Source of the DNA: Thermorudis peleae
Lineage (GTDB): Bacteria; Chloroflexota; Chloroflexia; Thermomicrobiales; Thermomicrobiaceae
Length of the DNA stretch: 64,000 nucleotides
Assembly (NCBI RefSeq): GCF_000744775.1
Contig: NZ_JQMP01000004.1
Coordinates: forward strand, 186,001-250,000
Direction of reading: 5' to 3'
Below, one piece after another: positions 53,080-62,786 of this stretch. The position numbers were made by a program, and so were the translations under genes. The notes beneath the pieces were generated by a model. It saw only the letters and a program-made list of their open reading frames with translations, was not told the DNA's origin and made no database searches. The first letter of the stretch is position 1; every line of letters begins with the position of its first letter.

Positions 53080-54084
53080 ATGAGCGCGGTGGCTCAACCA
53101 CGACACACCCAATCACGACGCTGGCGATCTGTCGCCATCGCGGCAGTCGGCCTTGCCAGCCTCCTCGCAGCCGGGTGGTACAGCTGGCAGGTCGAGCCGC
53201 GTCGCCTGCGCCAGCACTTGCTGGAACTCGGCATCCCCGGCTTGCCCGACGCCCTCATGGGCATGCGACTCGCCTTCCTCAGCGACTTCCACGTTGGAAG
53301 GCATCCCCTCAATGCCACCCTCACCCGGGCCGCCATCGCCGCAGCACTCGACTGGGATCCCGACCTTATCCTGCTCGGCGGCGACTACTTCGACGGCGGG
53401 CGGATCATCCCCACCGACGTCTTCGACGAGCTTGCCCGCCACCCCCGTGTCTTCGCCGTTCTCGGCAACCACGACCACATCCGCGGGGCAGCGCAGGCAC
53501 GGCGCATCGCCTACTTCCTCGAAGAGCGTGACGTGACCGTCCTGCAGAACGAGCAGCAGACGGTCACGATTCGCGATATCCCCGTGACGATCACCGGCCT
53601 GGACGACCCCTACAGCGGCCATGCCTGGCTCGACCCGGCCTGGCTGCGCGAGGAACAGCCGCCGCTGCGCGTGCTCCTCGCTCACGCGCCACAAGCGCTC
53701 GCGGAGCTGCCGCCGGGGTTCGCCCACCTCGCCCTCGTCGGCCATACCCACGGCGGGCAAGTCCGGCTTTCCCCCACGCGCCGCCTCAGCCCGCTCGACC
53801 TCTCCTGGTGGCTCGACCGCGTGCGCCACCGCCCGCTGCCGACCTGGGAACGCGGGCTCCACTGGATCGACGGCACGCTGGCCTACGTCACCAACGGCAT
53901 TGGCACAACCTGGCTCCCTGTGCGCTTCCTCGCCCCGCCGGAACTCGTCTGCTGCGTCCTCGTCCCGGCCCCTGTCCGGAGCGAGGCCCCGTGCGACCAG
54001 CCCGCCCGCTACGTTGTCGTCGACGTCGCCGCCGCTGTGCCGCTGGAGGTCACCCATGCCGTCGGTGCGCATCCTCGCGCTTGA
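53080..54084 (+). CDS. Metallophosphoesterase, membrane-anchored
   Basis: A 334-residue calcineurin-like phosphoesterase. An N-terminal membrane helix (SVAIAAVGLASLLAAGWYSW) is followed by the metal motifs FLSDFHVGRH, LLGGDYFDGG, VLGNHDHIRG, LLAHAPQAL and LVGHTHGGQ; this is the YkuE-like group, possibly phospholipid- or UDP-sugar-directed. Start: ATG at 53080 or GTG at 53089 (the latter better spaced from AAAGGA). It overlaps the next gene by 29 bases. Divergent from the DtxR-type gene. Confidence 0.87.
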   Translation: MSAVAQPRHTQSRRWRSVAIAAVGLASLLAAGWYSWQVEPRRLRQHLLELGIPGLPDALMGMRLAFLSDFHVGRHPLNATLTRAAIAAALDWDPDLILLGGDYFDGGRIIPTDVFDELARHPRVFAVLGNHDHIRGAAQARRIAYFLEERDVTVLQNEQQTVTIRDIPVTITGLDDPYSGHAWLDPAWLREEQPPLRVLLAHAPQALAELPPGFAHLALVGHTHGGQVRLSPTRRLSPLDLSWWLDRVRHRPLPTWERGLHWIDGTLAYVTNGIGTTWLPVRFLAPPELVCCVLVPAPVRSEAPCDQPARYVVVDVAAAVPLEVTHAVGAHPRA

Positions 54085-55135
54085 TGCGGGCGCGGGCACT
54101 CAGGACATCTGGCTCTACGACGCCCAGCAGACGCCCGAGAACTGCCCCAAGCTCGTCTTGCCGGCGCAGACGCAGGTTGTCGCTGCCCGCATCCGCGCTG
54201 TCACGGCCCGCGGGCGCCCGCTCTTCCTCTACGGCACCGTGATGGGCGGTGGAGCAAGCAGCGAGGCGATCCTGGCGCACCGCGCCGCCGGCCTGCCGGT
54301 CTACGCCACCGCCGCGGCCGCCCGCACGCTCCACAACGACCTGGAGCGCGTGCGCGCCATGGGCATCCAGCTCGTCGAGGCGCCACCGCCCGACGCCGAT
54401 GCGGTCTGGCTCGGCGACGTCGACCTGCCAGCCTTGCGCCATGCGCTGGCCGCCTTCGAGGTCACCGTCCCATCCATCGTCGCGATCGCCGTCCAGGATC
54501 ACGGCTATGCGCCGGGCCGCGACACCCACGACACCCGCTACGCCTTCCTCCAGCGCCTGCTCGCTGCCGGCGGCGATCCCTACCAGATGGCGTTTCGCAC
54601 GCCGCCGCCCGGCATGCTGCGCATGCACGCCGTCGCCCAGCTCATCCCCGGCGCCGTGATCATGGACACCGGCGCGGCCGCCGTGCTTGGCTGCCTCTGC
54701 GACCCGCTCGTGGCCGCTGCTGCCGCCGAGGACGGCGCCGTGCTCGTCAACATCGGCAACATGCACACCTTCGCCATCGCCATGCGCCGTGGCACCGTCT
54801 ATGGCCTCTTCGAGCACCACACCGGCGGCATCACGGCCAACCTGCTCAACGGGCTCGTCGAGCGGCTGCAGCATGGCCAGCTGACCCACGAGGACGTCAT
54901 CGCCGGCGGCGGGCATGGCGCAGCCTTCCACCCCGCCTACCGCACCGCCGGCTCCTTCCCCTTCGTCGCCATCACCGGGCCAAACCGCCACCTCGCCCGC
55001 GGCCTGGGCTACTACGAAGCCGCCCCCTTCGGCGACATGATGCTCACCGGCGCCTTCGGTCTCGTCGAGGCGACGCTTCGCCTCCTTGAGCGCGAGTACG
55101 GGCTCACGGGCCTGCCGCGCCTGACCGTCCACTGA
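54056..55135 (+). CDS. DUF1786 family protein
   Basis: A 359-residue protein of DUF1786, found in archaea and some thermophilic bacteria. An actin/sugar-kinase-like ATP-binding fold is suggested: RILALDAGAGTQDIWLYD at the N-terminus, IMDTGAAAVLGCL in the middle and LVNIGNMHTFAIAM / FEHHTGG near the C-terminus. Its function is unknown; archaeal members are sometimes annotated as pyruvate formate-lyase activating, but no glycyl-radical genes are present here. ATG at 54056, inside the phosphoesterase gene, so translation is coupled. Confidence 0.8.
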   Translation: MPSVRILALDAGAGTQDIWLYDAQQTPENCPKLVLPAQTQVVAARIRAVTARGRPLFLYGTVMGGGASSEAILAHRAAGLPVYATAAAARTLHNDLERVRAMGIQLVEAPPPDADAVWLGDVDLPALRHALAAFEVTVPSIVAIAVQDHGYAPGRDTHDTRYAFLQRLLAAGGDPYQMAFRTPPPGMLRMHAVAQLIPGAVIMDTGAAAVLGCLCDPLVAAAAAEDGAVLVNIGNMHTFAIAMRRGTVYGLFEHHTGGITANLLNGLVERLQHGQLTHEDVIAGGGHGAAFHPAYRTAGSFPFVAITGPNRHLARGLGYYEAAPFGDMMLTGAFGLVEATLRLLEREYGLTGLPRLTVH

Positions 55136-55147
55136 CGCGCTGCGGCG

Positions 55148-56206
55148 CTAGGCTGAGCGCTCAGCCAGCTGACTCAGCAGCGCTGTCAGCGCATCACGGG
55201 CCGCTCCCGGCTCGGCCGCGCGCTCTAACGCCGCCTGCGCCTCGTCGTGGAGCTGGCGGACCATTCCCCGCATCGCCTGCTCGATCTCGTAGCGCGCCAG
55301 GAGGTCCAGCATCACCGCGATCGCCTCATCGTCCAGCGGCGGCTGACGGCACCAGAGCGCCTGGAGCACCTGGCGGTCACGTTCGGCCGCGCGCGCCAGC
55401 AGCAGCACGACCGGCAGCGTCTTCTTGCGCTGGCGGAGGTCGTCGGCCGACACCTTGCCGGTCTGCTCGGTCTGCCCCCAGATGCCCAGATAGTCGTCTT
55501 GCACCTGGAATCCCAGCCCGAGTCGCTCGCCAAACGCCCAGAACGCCTCCGCCCGCTCGCGATCAGCCCCAGCCACCACAGCGCCAGCCCAGGCAGCGTA
55601 GGCCAGCAGCGTCGCGGTCTTGCCCCGGATCATCTGCCAGTACTCGTCGACGCTAACCTCGTCCCGCGCTTCAAAGTCGAGATCCAGCACCTGCCCCTCG
55701 ACGATGCGCAACGTCGTGTCGTTGAACGCGTGGAGGAGTTCGAGCACGAGCGCGGGCGCAACGCTCGGTCGCGCAGCGGCCCGCAACAACGCCAGCTCGC
55801 TGATGGCAAAGAGCGCATCACCCGCATTGATCGCCTGGGATGCCCCCCAGCGCGCCCAGATCGTCGGACGGTGGCGACGAAGCAGGCTGCGGTCCTGAAT
55901 ATCGTCGTGGATCAGCGTGAAGTTGTGCAGCAACTCAATCGCCGCCGCAACCGGCACGGCCTGGCTCGGCTCGCCACCGGCTGCGGCACAACAGAGCAGG
56001 CAGAGCTGCGGGCGCAGCCGCTTGCCAGCCGGACGGTCGAGCGGCTGGCCAGCCTCGTCGAGCCAGCCCAGGTGGTAGGCTAACGCGTCGTAGAGCGGGA
56101 AGCTCGGTGTCTGCCCGATGCCGCCAGCCGCGGCCACGCCATCGATCACCGCCCGCATCTCGGCTTCCACCGCCGCGATCCACTGTGCCAGCTCGTGCCT
56201 AGTCAT
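55148..56206 (-). CDS. Polyprenyl diphosphate synthase (GGPP-synthase-like)
   Basis: A 352-residue trans-prenyltransferase. First Asp-rich motif: NFTLIHDDIQDRSLLRRHRPTIW; second: GLGFQVQDDYLGIWG; also AGKRLRPQLCLLCCAA and GKTATLLAYAAWAG. It makes geranylgeranyl or longer diphosphates for quinones, carotenoids or lipids. The first motif is DDIQD rather than DDxxxxD, as in the short-chain type I/II group. Start: ATG at 56206; the 51-codon upstream open frame lacks family features. Confidence 0.92.
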   Translation of the reverse strand: MTRHELAQWIAAVEAEMRAVIDGVAAAGGIGQTPSFPLYDALAYHLGWLDEAGQPLDRPAGKRLRPQLCLLCCAAAGGEPSQAVPVAAAIELLHNFTLIHDDIQDRSLLRRHRPTIWARWGASQAINAGDALFAISELALLRAAARPSVAPALVLELLHAFNDTTLRIVEGQVLDLDFEARDEVSVDEYWQMIRGKTATLLAYAAWAGAVVAGADRERAEAFWAFGERLGLGFQVQDDYLGIWGQTEQTGKVSADDLRQRKKTLPVVLLLARAAERDRQVLQALWCRQPPLDDEAIAVMLDLLARYEIEQAMRGMVRQLHDEAQAALERAAEPGAARDALTALLSQLAERSA

Positions 56207-56352
56207 GTCTCCCCACTTCCGGCTCACGCAGCCGCCTTGCCCAGCATAGCCTGCAGCACGGCCGCGGGCTTGTCCAGTCCTCGCCGTCGCGCGCCTCCCC
56301 CAGCTGGTATCCTGTCTTGCGTATGTGGGTACAGAGGGAGGGGGTGAACAGC

Positions 56353-56823
56353 ATGGCAATCAGTCAGCAGGAGCGCGCGGCAATCTTGCGCGATGTGCAG
56401 ATGGCCTGGGTCGAGTTGCGCAACGCCTTGCGTGGGCTGAGCGCCAAGGAACTGACCGATCCCGGCACCGTCGGCACCTGGTCGTTCAAGGACATGATGA
56501 TCCACATCACCGGCTGGGAACGCATCCTCATGGAACGGATCCAGGCGCTGGAACGCGGCGAGGAGCCTGAGCCGATTGACGAGGCCGACGTCGACCGCAT
56601 CAACGCCGAGATCGTTGCCCGGCATCACGACGAGCCGCTCGACGAAGTCCAGCGGGAGTTTGAGGAAACCCATCAGCGCCTCGTCGACCTGCTGGAGCGG
56701 ACGCCGGTGCTGACGCGTGAGCTTGTCGCGGGCGACACCTACGAGCACTATCAGGAGCACCTCCGCGACGTGCTCGACTTCGTACGCGGGCACGCGCGAG
56801 GGCGGCAGAAGCACGCTGAATAG
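56353..56823 (+). CDS. DinB/ClbS-like four-helix protein
   Basis: A 156-residue, wholly helical protein of the DinB/DfsB-like four-helix bundle group: AAILRDVQMAWVELRNALRGLSAKELTDPGTVGTWSFKDMMIHITGWERILMERIQALERGE. The TWSFKDMMIHITGWE segment with His is the usual metal-binding helix. Relatives act in thiol-dependent or metal-dependent small-molecule chemistry; the function is unknown. ATG at 56353 after GGGAGGGGGTG. It converges with clpX. Confidence 0.8.
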   Translation: MAISQQERAAILRDVQMAWVELRNALRGLSAKELTDPGTVGTWSFKDMMIHITGWERILMERIQALERGEEPEPIDEADVDRINAEIVARHHDEPLDEVQREFEETHQRLVDLLERTPVLTRELVAGDTYEHYQEHLRDVLDFVRGHARGRQKHAE

Positions 56824-56928
56824 GCGCCCGCCCTCATCAGCGCACGGGGCAAGGCAAACGCAGGGGGCAGCGGGCCGGGCGCGGTTGCGCGGTGCTGCGC
56901 CCCATGGGCATACGGCGCACACAACAAC

Positions 56929-56956
56929 GCGGGGGTGGCACTGTCACCACCCCCGC
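56929..56956. terminator. Bidirectional terminator between dinB-like and clpX genes
   Basis: A perfect 10-base stem (GCGGGGGTGG with CCACCCCCGC) and an 8-base loop, located between two converging genes, 106 and 18 bases from their stops. No T-run on either side. Confidence 0.65.
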
Positions 56957-56973
56957 GCCGCCCGTGTTCCCCG

Positions 56974-58236
56974 TCAGGCTGTTTCTTCGTAGAGGGTCAG
57001 CGGCTCGTCCTCTTCGGTGAGCAGCAGCGGCGGCCGCCGCCGGTACATCACGTCGGCGTCGATCACGCACTTGCGCACGCCCTGCAGCGACGGCAACTCG
57101 TACATGACGTCGAGCAGCACTTCTTCGAGCGTCGTGCGCAGCCCGCGCGCGCCCGTCTTGCGCTGCTCGGCAAGCGTCGCTGCTGCATCGAGAGCGTCGG
57201 GCGTGAAGATCAGCTCGACGTTGTCGAGCGCGAAGATCTTCTGATACTGCTTCACCAAGGCGTTCTTCGGCTCGACCAGGATGCGGATCAAGTCATCGTG
57301 GGTCAGCGGATCGAGCGCGGCCACGATCGGCAAGCGGCCGATGAACTCTGGGATCAGGCCGAATTTGAGCAGGTCGTCGGGAATCACCTGATGCAGGACG
57401 TTCTCCTCCTGCAGCCGATCCTTGGCCGACTTGCCGAAGCCGATCGTCGAGTCCTTGCCGATCCGCCGCCGGACGATCTCGTCCAGCCCTTCAAACGCGC
57501 CCCCGCAGATGAAAAGGATGTTGCGGGTGTCGATCTGGATGTACTCCTGGTGCGGGTGCTTGCGCCCGCTGTGGGGCGGCACGTTGGCGATGGTCCCCTC
57601 TAGGATTTTGAGCAGGGCTTGCTGCACGCCCTCGCCTGAGACGTCGCGGGTGATCGAGGGATTATCGCCCTTGCGGGCAATCTTATCGATCTCGTCGATA
57701 TAGATGATGCCCGTCTGCGCCCGCTGCACATCCCCGCCGGCCGCCTGGATCAGCCGGAGCAGGATGTTCTCGACATCTTCGCCGACGTAGCCAGCTTCGG
57801 TGAGCGCGGTCGCGTCAGAAATGGAGAAGGGCACGTCGAGCAACTTGGCCAGCGTCTGCGCCAGCAGCGTCTTGCCGCTGCCAGTCGGCCCGATCAGCAG
57901 GATGTTGCTCTTCTGCAGCTCAACGTCACTGTCATCACCAACCAGGATCCGCTTGTAGTGGTTGTAGACGGCAACCGAGAGCACCTTCTTGGCGCGGTCT
58001 TGCCCGATGACGTACTGGCTCAGCTGCTCGTAAATCTGCTTGGGCGTCGGAATCCGGCTGATCGTGGGGGCTGCCCGATGCCGCGGCGCTTCTTCCTCAA
58101 TAATCTCGCGGCAGAGTTGGACGCATTCGTCGCAGATGTAAACGCCATTCGGCCCAGCGATCAGCCGGCGTACTTCTTCCTGGCTCTTGCCACAAAACGA
58201 ACAGCGATAGAAAATTCGCCCCCCGCGCGTCGTCAT
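56974..58236 (-). CDS. clpX: ATP-dependent Clp protease ATP-binding subunit ClpX
   Basis: A 420-residue AAA+ unfoldase. The N-terminal zinc-binding domain has [13 protein letters not shown] and [12 protein letters not shown] (four Cys). Walker A is [17 protein letters not shown], Walker [12 protein letters not shown], then pore loop GYVGEDVE, sensor and Arg-finger regions including [32 protein letters not shown] and the RKTGARGLR end. It delivers tagged proteins to ClpP, encoded next upstream on the same strand. Confidence 0.97.
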   Translation of the reverse strand: MTTRGGRIFYRCSFCGKSQEEVRRLIAGPNGVYICDECVQLCREIIEEEAPRHRAAPTISRIPTPKQIYEQLSQYVIGQDRAKKVLSVAVYNHYKRILVGDDSDVELQKSNILLIGPTGSGKTLLAQTLAKLLDVPFSISDATALTEAGYVGEDVENILLRLIQAAGGDVQRAQTGIIYIDEIDKIARKGDNPSITRDVSGEGVQQALLKILEGTIANVPPHSGRKHPHQEYIQIDTRNILFICGGAFEGLDEIVRRRIGKDSTIGFGKSAKDRLQEENVLHQVIPDDLLKFGLIPEFIGRLPIVAALDPLTHDDLIRILVEPKNALVKQYQKIFALDNVELIFTPDALDAAATLAEQRKTGARGLRTTLEEVLLDVMYELPSLQGVRKCVIDADVMYRRRPPLLLTEEDEPLTLYEETA

Positions 58237-58271
58237 TGCTTATCCCATCTCCATCTGTGCCGCTCCCAGCG

Positions 58272-58895
58272 TTAGCTGCGCAGTCCAGCAAGCTTCGCGG
58301 GCTCGAGCACGTGGTCAACAATCCCGTAGTCTCGTGCTTCCTGCGCCGACATGAAGTAGTCGCGCTCAGTGTCGCGCTTCACACGCTCAAACGACTGGCC
58401 GGTATGGACCGCCAGCAACTCGGTCAGCTTCGTCGTGAGCGTAATCGTCTCGCGGGCTTGAATCTCGATATCCGGCACGGAGCCGCGGAAGCCCGACGTT
58501 CCCTGGTGGATGAGCACGCGCGAGTGGGGCAGGGCAAAGCGCTTGCCCTTCGCGCCAGCCGCCAGCAACACGGCAGCCATGCTCGCCGCAAGGCCGACAC
58601 AGTAGGTTGCCACATCGGGCTCAATCATCTGCATCGTGTCGTAGATCGCCAGGCCAGCATAGACGAGCCCACCAGGGCTGTTGATATAGAGCTTGATATC
58701 CTGCTCGGGATTCTCATGAGCGAGAAAGAGGAGCTGGGCGACGATCGCGTTAGCGACCTGATCATCGATCGGCGTACCGAGGAAGATAATGCGGTCGCGC
58801 AAGAGCCGGGAATAGATGTCATAGGCGCGCTCGCCACGCGTCGTCGTCTCGATCACCATCGGGATAACTGCTTCAGGCTTGGGATACCACATCAT
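58272..58895 (-). CDS. clpP: ATP-dependent Clp protease proteolytic subunit ClpP
   Basis: A 207-residue serine protease. The catalytic Ser is in [14 protein letters not shown], His in HSRVLIHQG, and Asp in [15 protein letters not shown]. Note [15 protein letters not shown], where the usual ARIMIHQP has been altered, and a GSVPDIEI loop in place of the common GQATDI. Start: ATG at 58895 is best spaced from AAGGAG; an ATG at 58904 overlaps the tig stop (ATGA). Works with ClpX; downstream of tig in a conserved operon. Confidence 0.95.
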   Translation of the reverse strand: MMWYPKPEAVIPMVIETTTRGERAYDIYSRLLRDRIIFLGTPIDDQVANAIVAQLLFLAHENPEQDIKLYINSPGGLVYAGLAIYDTMQMIEPDVATYCVGLAASMAAVLLAAGAKGKRFALPHSRVLIHQGTSGFRGSVPDIEIQARETITLTTKLTELLAVHTGQSFERVKRDTERDYFMSAQEARDYGIVDHVLEPAKLAGLRS

Positions 58896-58900
58896 GGGCC

Positions 58901-60484
58901 TCATACTCCTTCTTCGTGGGATTGGTCGTGCGCCGGCGCATCCGACGCCGCCTCCGGCTCAGCCGCTGGCTCACTTGCTGCCACTGGCACCGGCTCAGCC
59001 TGCTCATCGAGCGGCTGCTGGTCTGTCGCCGCCATGTCCGCAGCAGCATCCTCGGCAGTCGCTGCGCTCTCAGCGGCGTCCTCAGCTATCGCTGCCGCCT
59101 CGCTGTCGGCAGCCTCCTCAGCCGCTGGTTCGGCAGCAGCCTCAGCCGGCTCGAGGAAGCGCGCGGCTTCGCCAACGACCGGGCCGCGCCCCTCGGTCAC
59201 AATCGCGAGCAGCTGCTCGGTCACTTTGCGGCTCTGCAGCTCATCGAGTAGGAAGTCGCGGAAGTAGGGCGACTGGTAGATCGCGCGAGCCTGCTCAGGG
59301 TTCTCGCTGCCGGCACTCAGCCGCTCGATCTCCGCAGCGAGGTCATCCTCGGTCACGGCCAGCCCCTCAGCCTTGGCAAAGGCATCGAGGGCAAGGAACT
59401 GGCGCAACCGACGCTCCGCCTGCGGCCGCAGTTCAGCCCGCAGGTCATCGAGCGTCTGCTCGCGCAGCCGCAGGTATTCCTCAAGGCTCGAGTTCTGCTC
59501 GCGGAGCCGTTGACGCAGGTGCTCGAGCTCGTGCTCGACTTCGCGGTCGATCAGCGCGGGCGGCAGCTCGATCGTCGCCTGCTCGCTGAGCTTGTCAATG
59601 GCTTCCGCCACCACGGCCTCGCGCGCCGCCAGCGCCCGCTGGCGCAGCAGGTCGTCGCGGATGCGCGCCCGCAGCGCCACCAGCGAGTCAAAGTCGCCGA
59701 CAGATGCCGCGAAGCTATCATCGAGCTCCGGCAATTCCCGTTCCTTGATCTCACGGAGGGTGACGCGATAGTGGAGCGTCTTGCCCCGCAACTCCGGACT
59801 GACCCGCTCGTCGTCCTCAGCGAAGCTGATGTCGAACTCAGCCGTTTCACCAGGACGCAGGCTCTTGAGTGCCTCTTCGATCTGCGGGAAGAGGTTGCTT
59901 TCGCCGAGGACGAAGGCCGCGCCCTCAAGCGGGCTCTGGAACGGCTCGTCGCCCTCGAACGCCTGCAGGTCAACGATCACCTGGTCGCCCTCGCGCGGCG
60001 TCCGCGGCTCTGCCGGCTCTTTCCAGACCGCCTGCTGGAGCCGCAGGTTCTCGAGCACGGCATCGACGTCAGCATCCGTCACCTCGACTGTTCGCGGCTC
60101 GACGCGGATCGCGTGGTAGTCGCCCAGCTCAACGGTCGGGTAGACCTGGACTTCAACACGGAAAGCCAGCGGCTCCTCTTGATAGATCTCGACCGATGGC
60201 TCGGCCACCGGCATGAGCGATTCCTGCTCAATTGCCTGCCGGTAGAGGCGATCCATCAACTCCCGCTGTGCCTCGGCAACGATGTACTCGCGGCCGATCC
60301 GCCGCTCCACTAACTGGCGCGGCGCGCGACCCGGCCGGAAGCCCGGGATTGCAACGCGCTGGCTAATGCGGCGGAACGCCCGCTCATAGGCATGGGCAAA
60401 TTCGTCTGGGTCAGCTGCAATATCAAGGCGAACCGTACTGTTCGGCAAGCGTTCAGTGGTGAGCTTCACGCGTCGGTACTCCAT
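58901..60484 (-). CDS. tig: Trigger factor
   Basis: A 527-residue ribosome-bound chaperone and prolyl isomerase. The ribosome-binding domain has [11 protein letters not shown]-like start and the [28 protein letters not shown] signature; the PPIase domain follows ([23 protein letters not shown] to [17 protein letters not shown]); then a long helical C-domain. An unusual Ala/Glu-rich, acidic tail (about residues 430-527, [17 protein letters not shown]) extends beyond the typical 430-450 residues. The GTG at 60469 fits the family start and may be the true one; the ATG at 60484 is used here. First gene of tig-clpP-clpX. Confidence 0.95.
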   Translation of the reverse strand: MEYRRVKLTTERLPNSTVRLDIAADPDEFAHAYERAFRRISQRVAIPGFRPGRAPRQLVERRIGREYIVAEAQRELMDRLYRQAIEQESLMPVAEPSVEIYQEEPLAFRVEVQVYPTVELGDYHAIRVEPRTVEVTDADVDAVLENLRLQQAVWKEPAEPRTPREGDQVIVDLQAFEGDEPFQSPLEGAAFVLGESNLFPQIEEALKSLRPGETAEFDISFAEDDERVSPELRGKTLHYRVTLREIKERELPELDDSFAASVGDFDSLVALRARIRDDLLRQRALAAREAVVAEAIDKLSEQATIELPPALIDREVEHELEHLRQRLREQNSSLEEYLRLREQTLDDLRAELRPQAERRLRQFLALDAFAKAEGLAVTEDDLAAEIERLSAGSENPEQARAIYQSPYFRDFLLDELQSRKVTEQLLAIVTEGRGPVVGEAARFLEPAEAAAEPAAEEAADSEAAAIAEDAAESAATAEDAAADMAATDQQPLDEQAEPVPVAASEPAAEPEAASDAPAHDQSHEEGV

Positions 60485-60663
60485 CCTCTCAACGAACGTC
60501 TTTCGGTCGGGCTCTCCACCCTGCCCTGATCCCCGATCGCCGGGCGTTGCGCACGGGCGACGATAGACACTGCGTTAATCCTACTCGTTTACCTGCATTC
60601 GGTCTACTCAGCCAGCGCTGGTATGCCTATGGTATCGTTTGGAACGCACGGAGGCGGACAACG

Positions 60664-61485
60664 ATGGCAGCGATGAGCGAGCACGAGCCTGAAGCCAACC
60701 AACCAATGCCACCGGTCTCCCCACCCCGAGAGGTAGCTGGGCGCCAACGCTGTGTTGTGCTCCCCGAGGGCCCGGTCACGGTTCGCCAGGTCCGGCAGTG
60801 GCTGGCGGACGGGCAGATCACCGACTGCCAGCTCGTGCCGTGGGGGTCAAACTATACCTTCGCCGTTGTGCTCGAGCTCCCTGACCGGCCGCCGCTGCTT
60901 GGCATCTACAAGCCGAAGCGCGGTGAAGCGCCACTCTGGGACTTCCCCGCTGGTACGCTCTACCAGCGGGAGTACGCCGCCTACCTGCTGAGCCGCGTCC
61001 TCGGCTGGTCATTCATTCCCCCGACCGTCATCCGCAGCGGGCCACACGGCATCGGCACTGTCCAGCTCTACATCGAGCCCGATGATACGCTGCTCCGCAA
61101 CCGCGCCAGCCAGCGGCTCTACGCCGACCAGTTGCGCCGCATCGCGCTGTTCGACCTGATCACCAACAACGCTGACCGTAAAGCCAGCCATTACTTTGTT
61201 GGTCGCTATGACCGACGGGTCTGGGGCATCGACCACGGCCTGACCTTCCACGTCGACCCCAAGTTGCGTACCGTGCTGTGGGACTTCTGCGGCGAGCTGA
61301 TTCCCCCCGCTCTGCTCGCTGACCTCCGCCGCTTAGCACGCCACGCCGGACTCGTCCGCGCCTTGCTGCGCCCCTACATCCAGCGCGCCGAACTCGACCA
61401 GCTCTTCGTACGAGTCCAGCACCTGCTCGCCCAGCCGCTCTTCCCGATGCTCAATCCCCGGCGCAACATTCCGTTCGGCTGGTAA
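60664..61485 (+). CDS. PI3/PI4-kinase-like / HipA-like protein (SCO1664 family)
   Basis: A 273-residue protein of a kinase-fold family common in actinobacteria and Chloroflexota. Seen: VPWGSNYTFAVVLEL, LLGIYKPKRGEAPLWDFPAGTLYQREYAAYLLSRVLGW, where the Lys binds ATP and Glu is in the helix; QLYIEPDD as hinge; then LFDLITNNADRKASHYFVG (the catalytic HxD-like NNADRK loop) and VWGIDHGLTFH (metal-binding Asp). Such proteins are predicted to phosphorylate protein or small molecules; targets are unknown. Start: ATG at 60664 with GGAGG. Divergent from tig. Confidence 0.82.
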   Translation: MAAMSEHEPEANQPMPPVSPPREVAGRQRCVVLPEGPVTVRQVRQWLADGQITDCQLVPWGSNYTFAVVLELPDRPPLLGIYKPKRGEAPLWDFPAGTLYQREYAAYLLSRVLGWSFIPPTVIRSGPHGIGTVQLYIEPDDTLLRNRASQRLYADQLRRIALFDLITNNADRKASHYFVGRYDRRVWGIDHGLTFHVDPKLRTVLWDFCGELIPPALLADLRRLARHAGLVRALLRPYIQRAELDQLFVRVQHLLAQPLFPMLNPRRNIPFGW

Positions 61486-61510
61486 GCATTGTGAACGCCG
61501 CAACAGATTC

Positions 61511-61539
61511 TTGACCACAGCGGAAAAACCGCTTATCAT
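61511..61539 (+). promoter_or_regulatory. Sigma-70-type promoter of the coxG-coxS-coxL operon
   Basis: TTGACC (61511-61516), a 17-base spacer, TATCAT (61534-61539). The spacer contains a dyad AGCGG-AAAAA-CCGCT (61519-61533), a possible operator lying between the two hexamers. A leader of about 190 bases follows before the first start codon. Confidence 0.75.
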
Positions 61540-61736
61540 ACAAGGCAGACGCAACGGCACCGCTTGCATCGTGTCACCACGTCGGCAACTGAGCGGCCGA
61601 GAGGATTGGCCAACGATGAGGCAAGCCTGGAGCATCCGGTCGGGGAAGGGGCAGGAATGGACGACCCGTTGTCCGACCATAGCTCCAGTTGTGTCATGAA
61701 CCTGACGGAGCAAGGGAAGCAGGGAGGGAGCGTTCG

Positions 61737-62183
61737 GTGAAAATCCAGGGTTCCTATACGATTCGTGCCCCACAGCAGGCAACCTGGGACCACTTAACCA
61801 ACCCGGATGCTATCGCCAAATGCCTGCCGGGTGTTGAGAAACTCAACCAGGTTGGCCCGGATGAATACACCATGAGCATGACCGTTGGCATCGGGCCAGT
61901 CCGCGGCACCTACGAAGGGAAGGTGCGCCTCCTCAACGTGCATCCCCCCAGCGACTACCAGATGGAGATTGAAGGCAGTGGGCGACCGGGCTTCGTCAAA
62001 GGCCTGGGCACGCTTCGCCTGGTCCCGGCTGGCGAGAACCAGACCCAGATCGAGTACGACGGCGACGTTGAAGTTGGTGGCCCGGTCGCTGGCGTCGCCC
62101 AGCGGATGATGGGCAGCGTCGCCAAGCGACTGATCGAGCAGTTCCTCTCGTGCATCGAACAGCAGATCACGAGCCAGGGGTAA
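61737..62183 (+). CDS. CoxG/SRPBCC family protein
   Basis: A 148-residue protein of the CoxG (carbon monoxide dehydrogenase subunit G) family, SRPBCC fold: IQGSYTIRAPQQATWDHLTNPDAIAKCLPGVEKL, then GPVRGTYEGKVRLLN and VGGPVAGVAQRMMGSVAKRLIEQF. CoxG in Oligotropha anchors CO dehydrogenase to the membrane; here the C-terminus lacks an obvious membrane helix. Start: GTG at 61737, after AGGGAGGG. First gene of the molybdenum hydroxylase operon. Confidence 0.88.
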   Translation: MKIQGSYTIRAPQQATWDHLTNPDAIAKCLPGVEKLNQVGPDEYTMSMTVGIGPVRGTYEGKVRLLNVHPPSDYQMEIEGSGRPGFVKGLGTLRLVPAGENQTQIEYDGDVEVGGPVAGVAQRMMGSVAKRLIEQFLSCIEQQITSQG

Positions 62184-62228
62184 CGCGGTGAAACCGGCGT
62201 AGGAGTGGTCAGCGAAAGGAGCGGAGGT

Positions 62229-62705
62229 ATGCAAGTGACCATCACCGTCAATGGCCAGCAGTACACGCACGACGTTGAGCCACGGATGCTGCTCGTCCAC
62301 TACTTGCGCGACGTGCTCAACCTCACGGGCACCCACGTTGGCTGCGATACCAGCCAGTGCGGCGCATGCACGGTGCTGATGAACGGCAAAGCGGTCAAGT
62401 CCTGCACCATCTTTGCGGTGGAGGCCGATGGTGCTGAGATCACAACCATCGAAGGCCTGGCGAAGGATGGCCAGCTCCACCCGGTGCAGGAAGGCTTCTG
62501 GGAGATGCACGGCCTGCAGTGCGGCTACTGCACCCCTGGCATGATCATGACCGCCGTCGACCTGCTGCAGCGCAACCCAAATCCGACCGAGGAAGAGATC
62601 CGGCACGGCATTGAAGGGAATATCTGCCGCTGCACCGGCTATCAGAACATCGTCAAGGCGATCCAGTACGCCGCCGAGAAGATGCGCGCCTCAGCCCGGG
62701 CCTAA
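62229..62705 (+). CDS. Molybdenum hydroxylase small [2Fe-2S] subunit (CoxS-type)
   Basis: A 158-residue protein with two iron-sulfur clusters. The plant-type ferredoxin domain is [20 protein letters not shown] with C in KSCTIFA; the C-terminal four-helix domain has [13 protein letters not shown] and [12 protein letters not shown]. It passes electrons from the molybdenum site to FAD. The ATG at 62229 follows GAAAGGAGCGGAGG. It lies 81 bases before the large subunit, with 45 bases between coxG and it. Confidence 0.95.
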   Translation: MQVTITVNGQQYTHDVEPRMLLVHYLRDVLNLTGTHVGCDTSQCGACTVLMNGKAVKSCTIFAVEADGAEITTIEGLAKDGQLHPVQEGFWEMHGLQCGYCTPGMIMTAVDLLQRNPNPTEEEIRHGIEGNICRCTGYQNIVKAIQYAAEKMRASARA

Positions 62706-62786
62706 CGCATACGGTGGGGAGCTGGGCAGCGCACGCAGCACAACGGAGCCAGTCGGAGCGTCAAGCCCCAGAAAGGGGGAGCAGCA

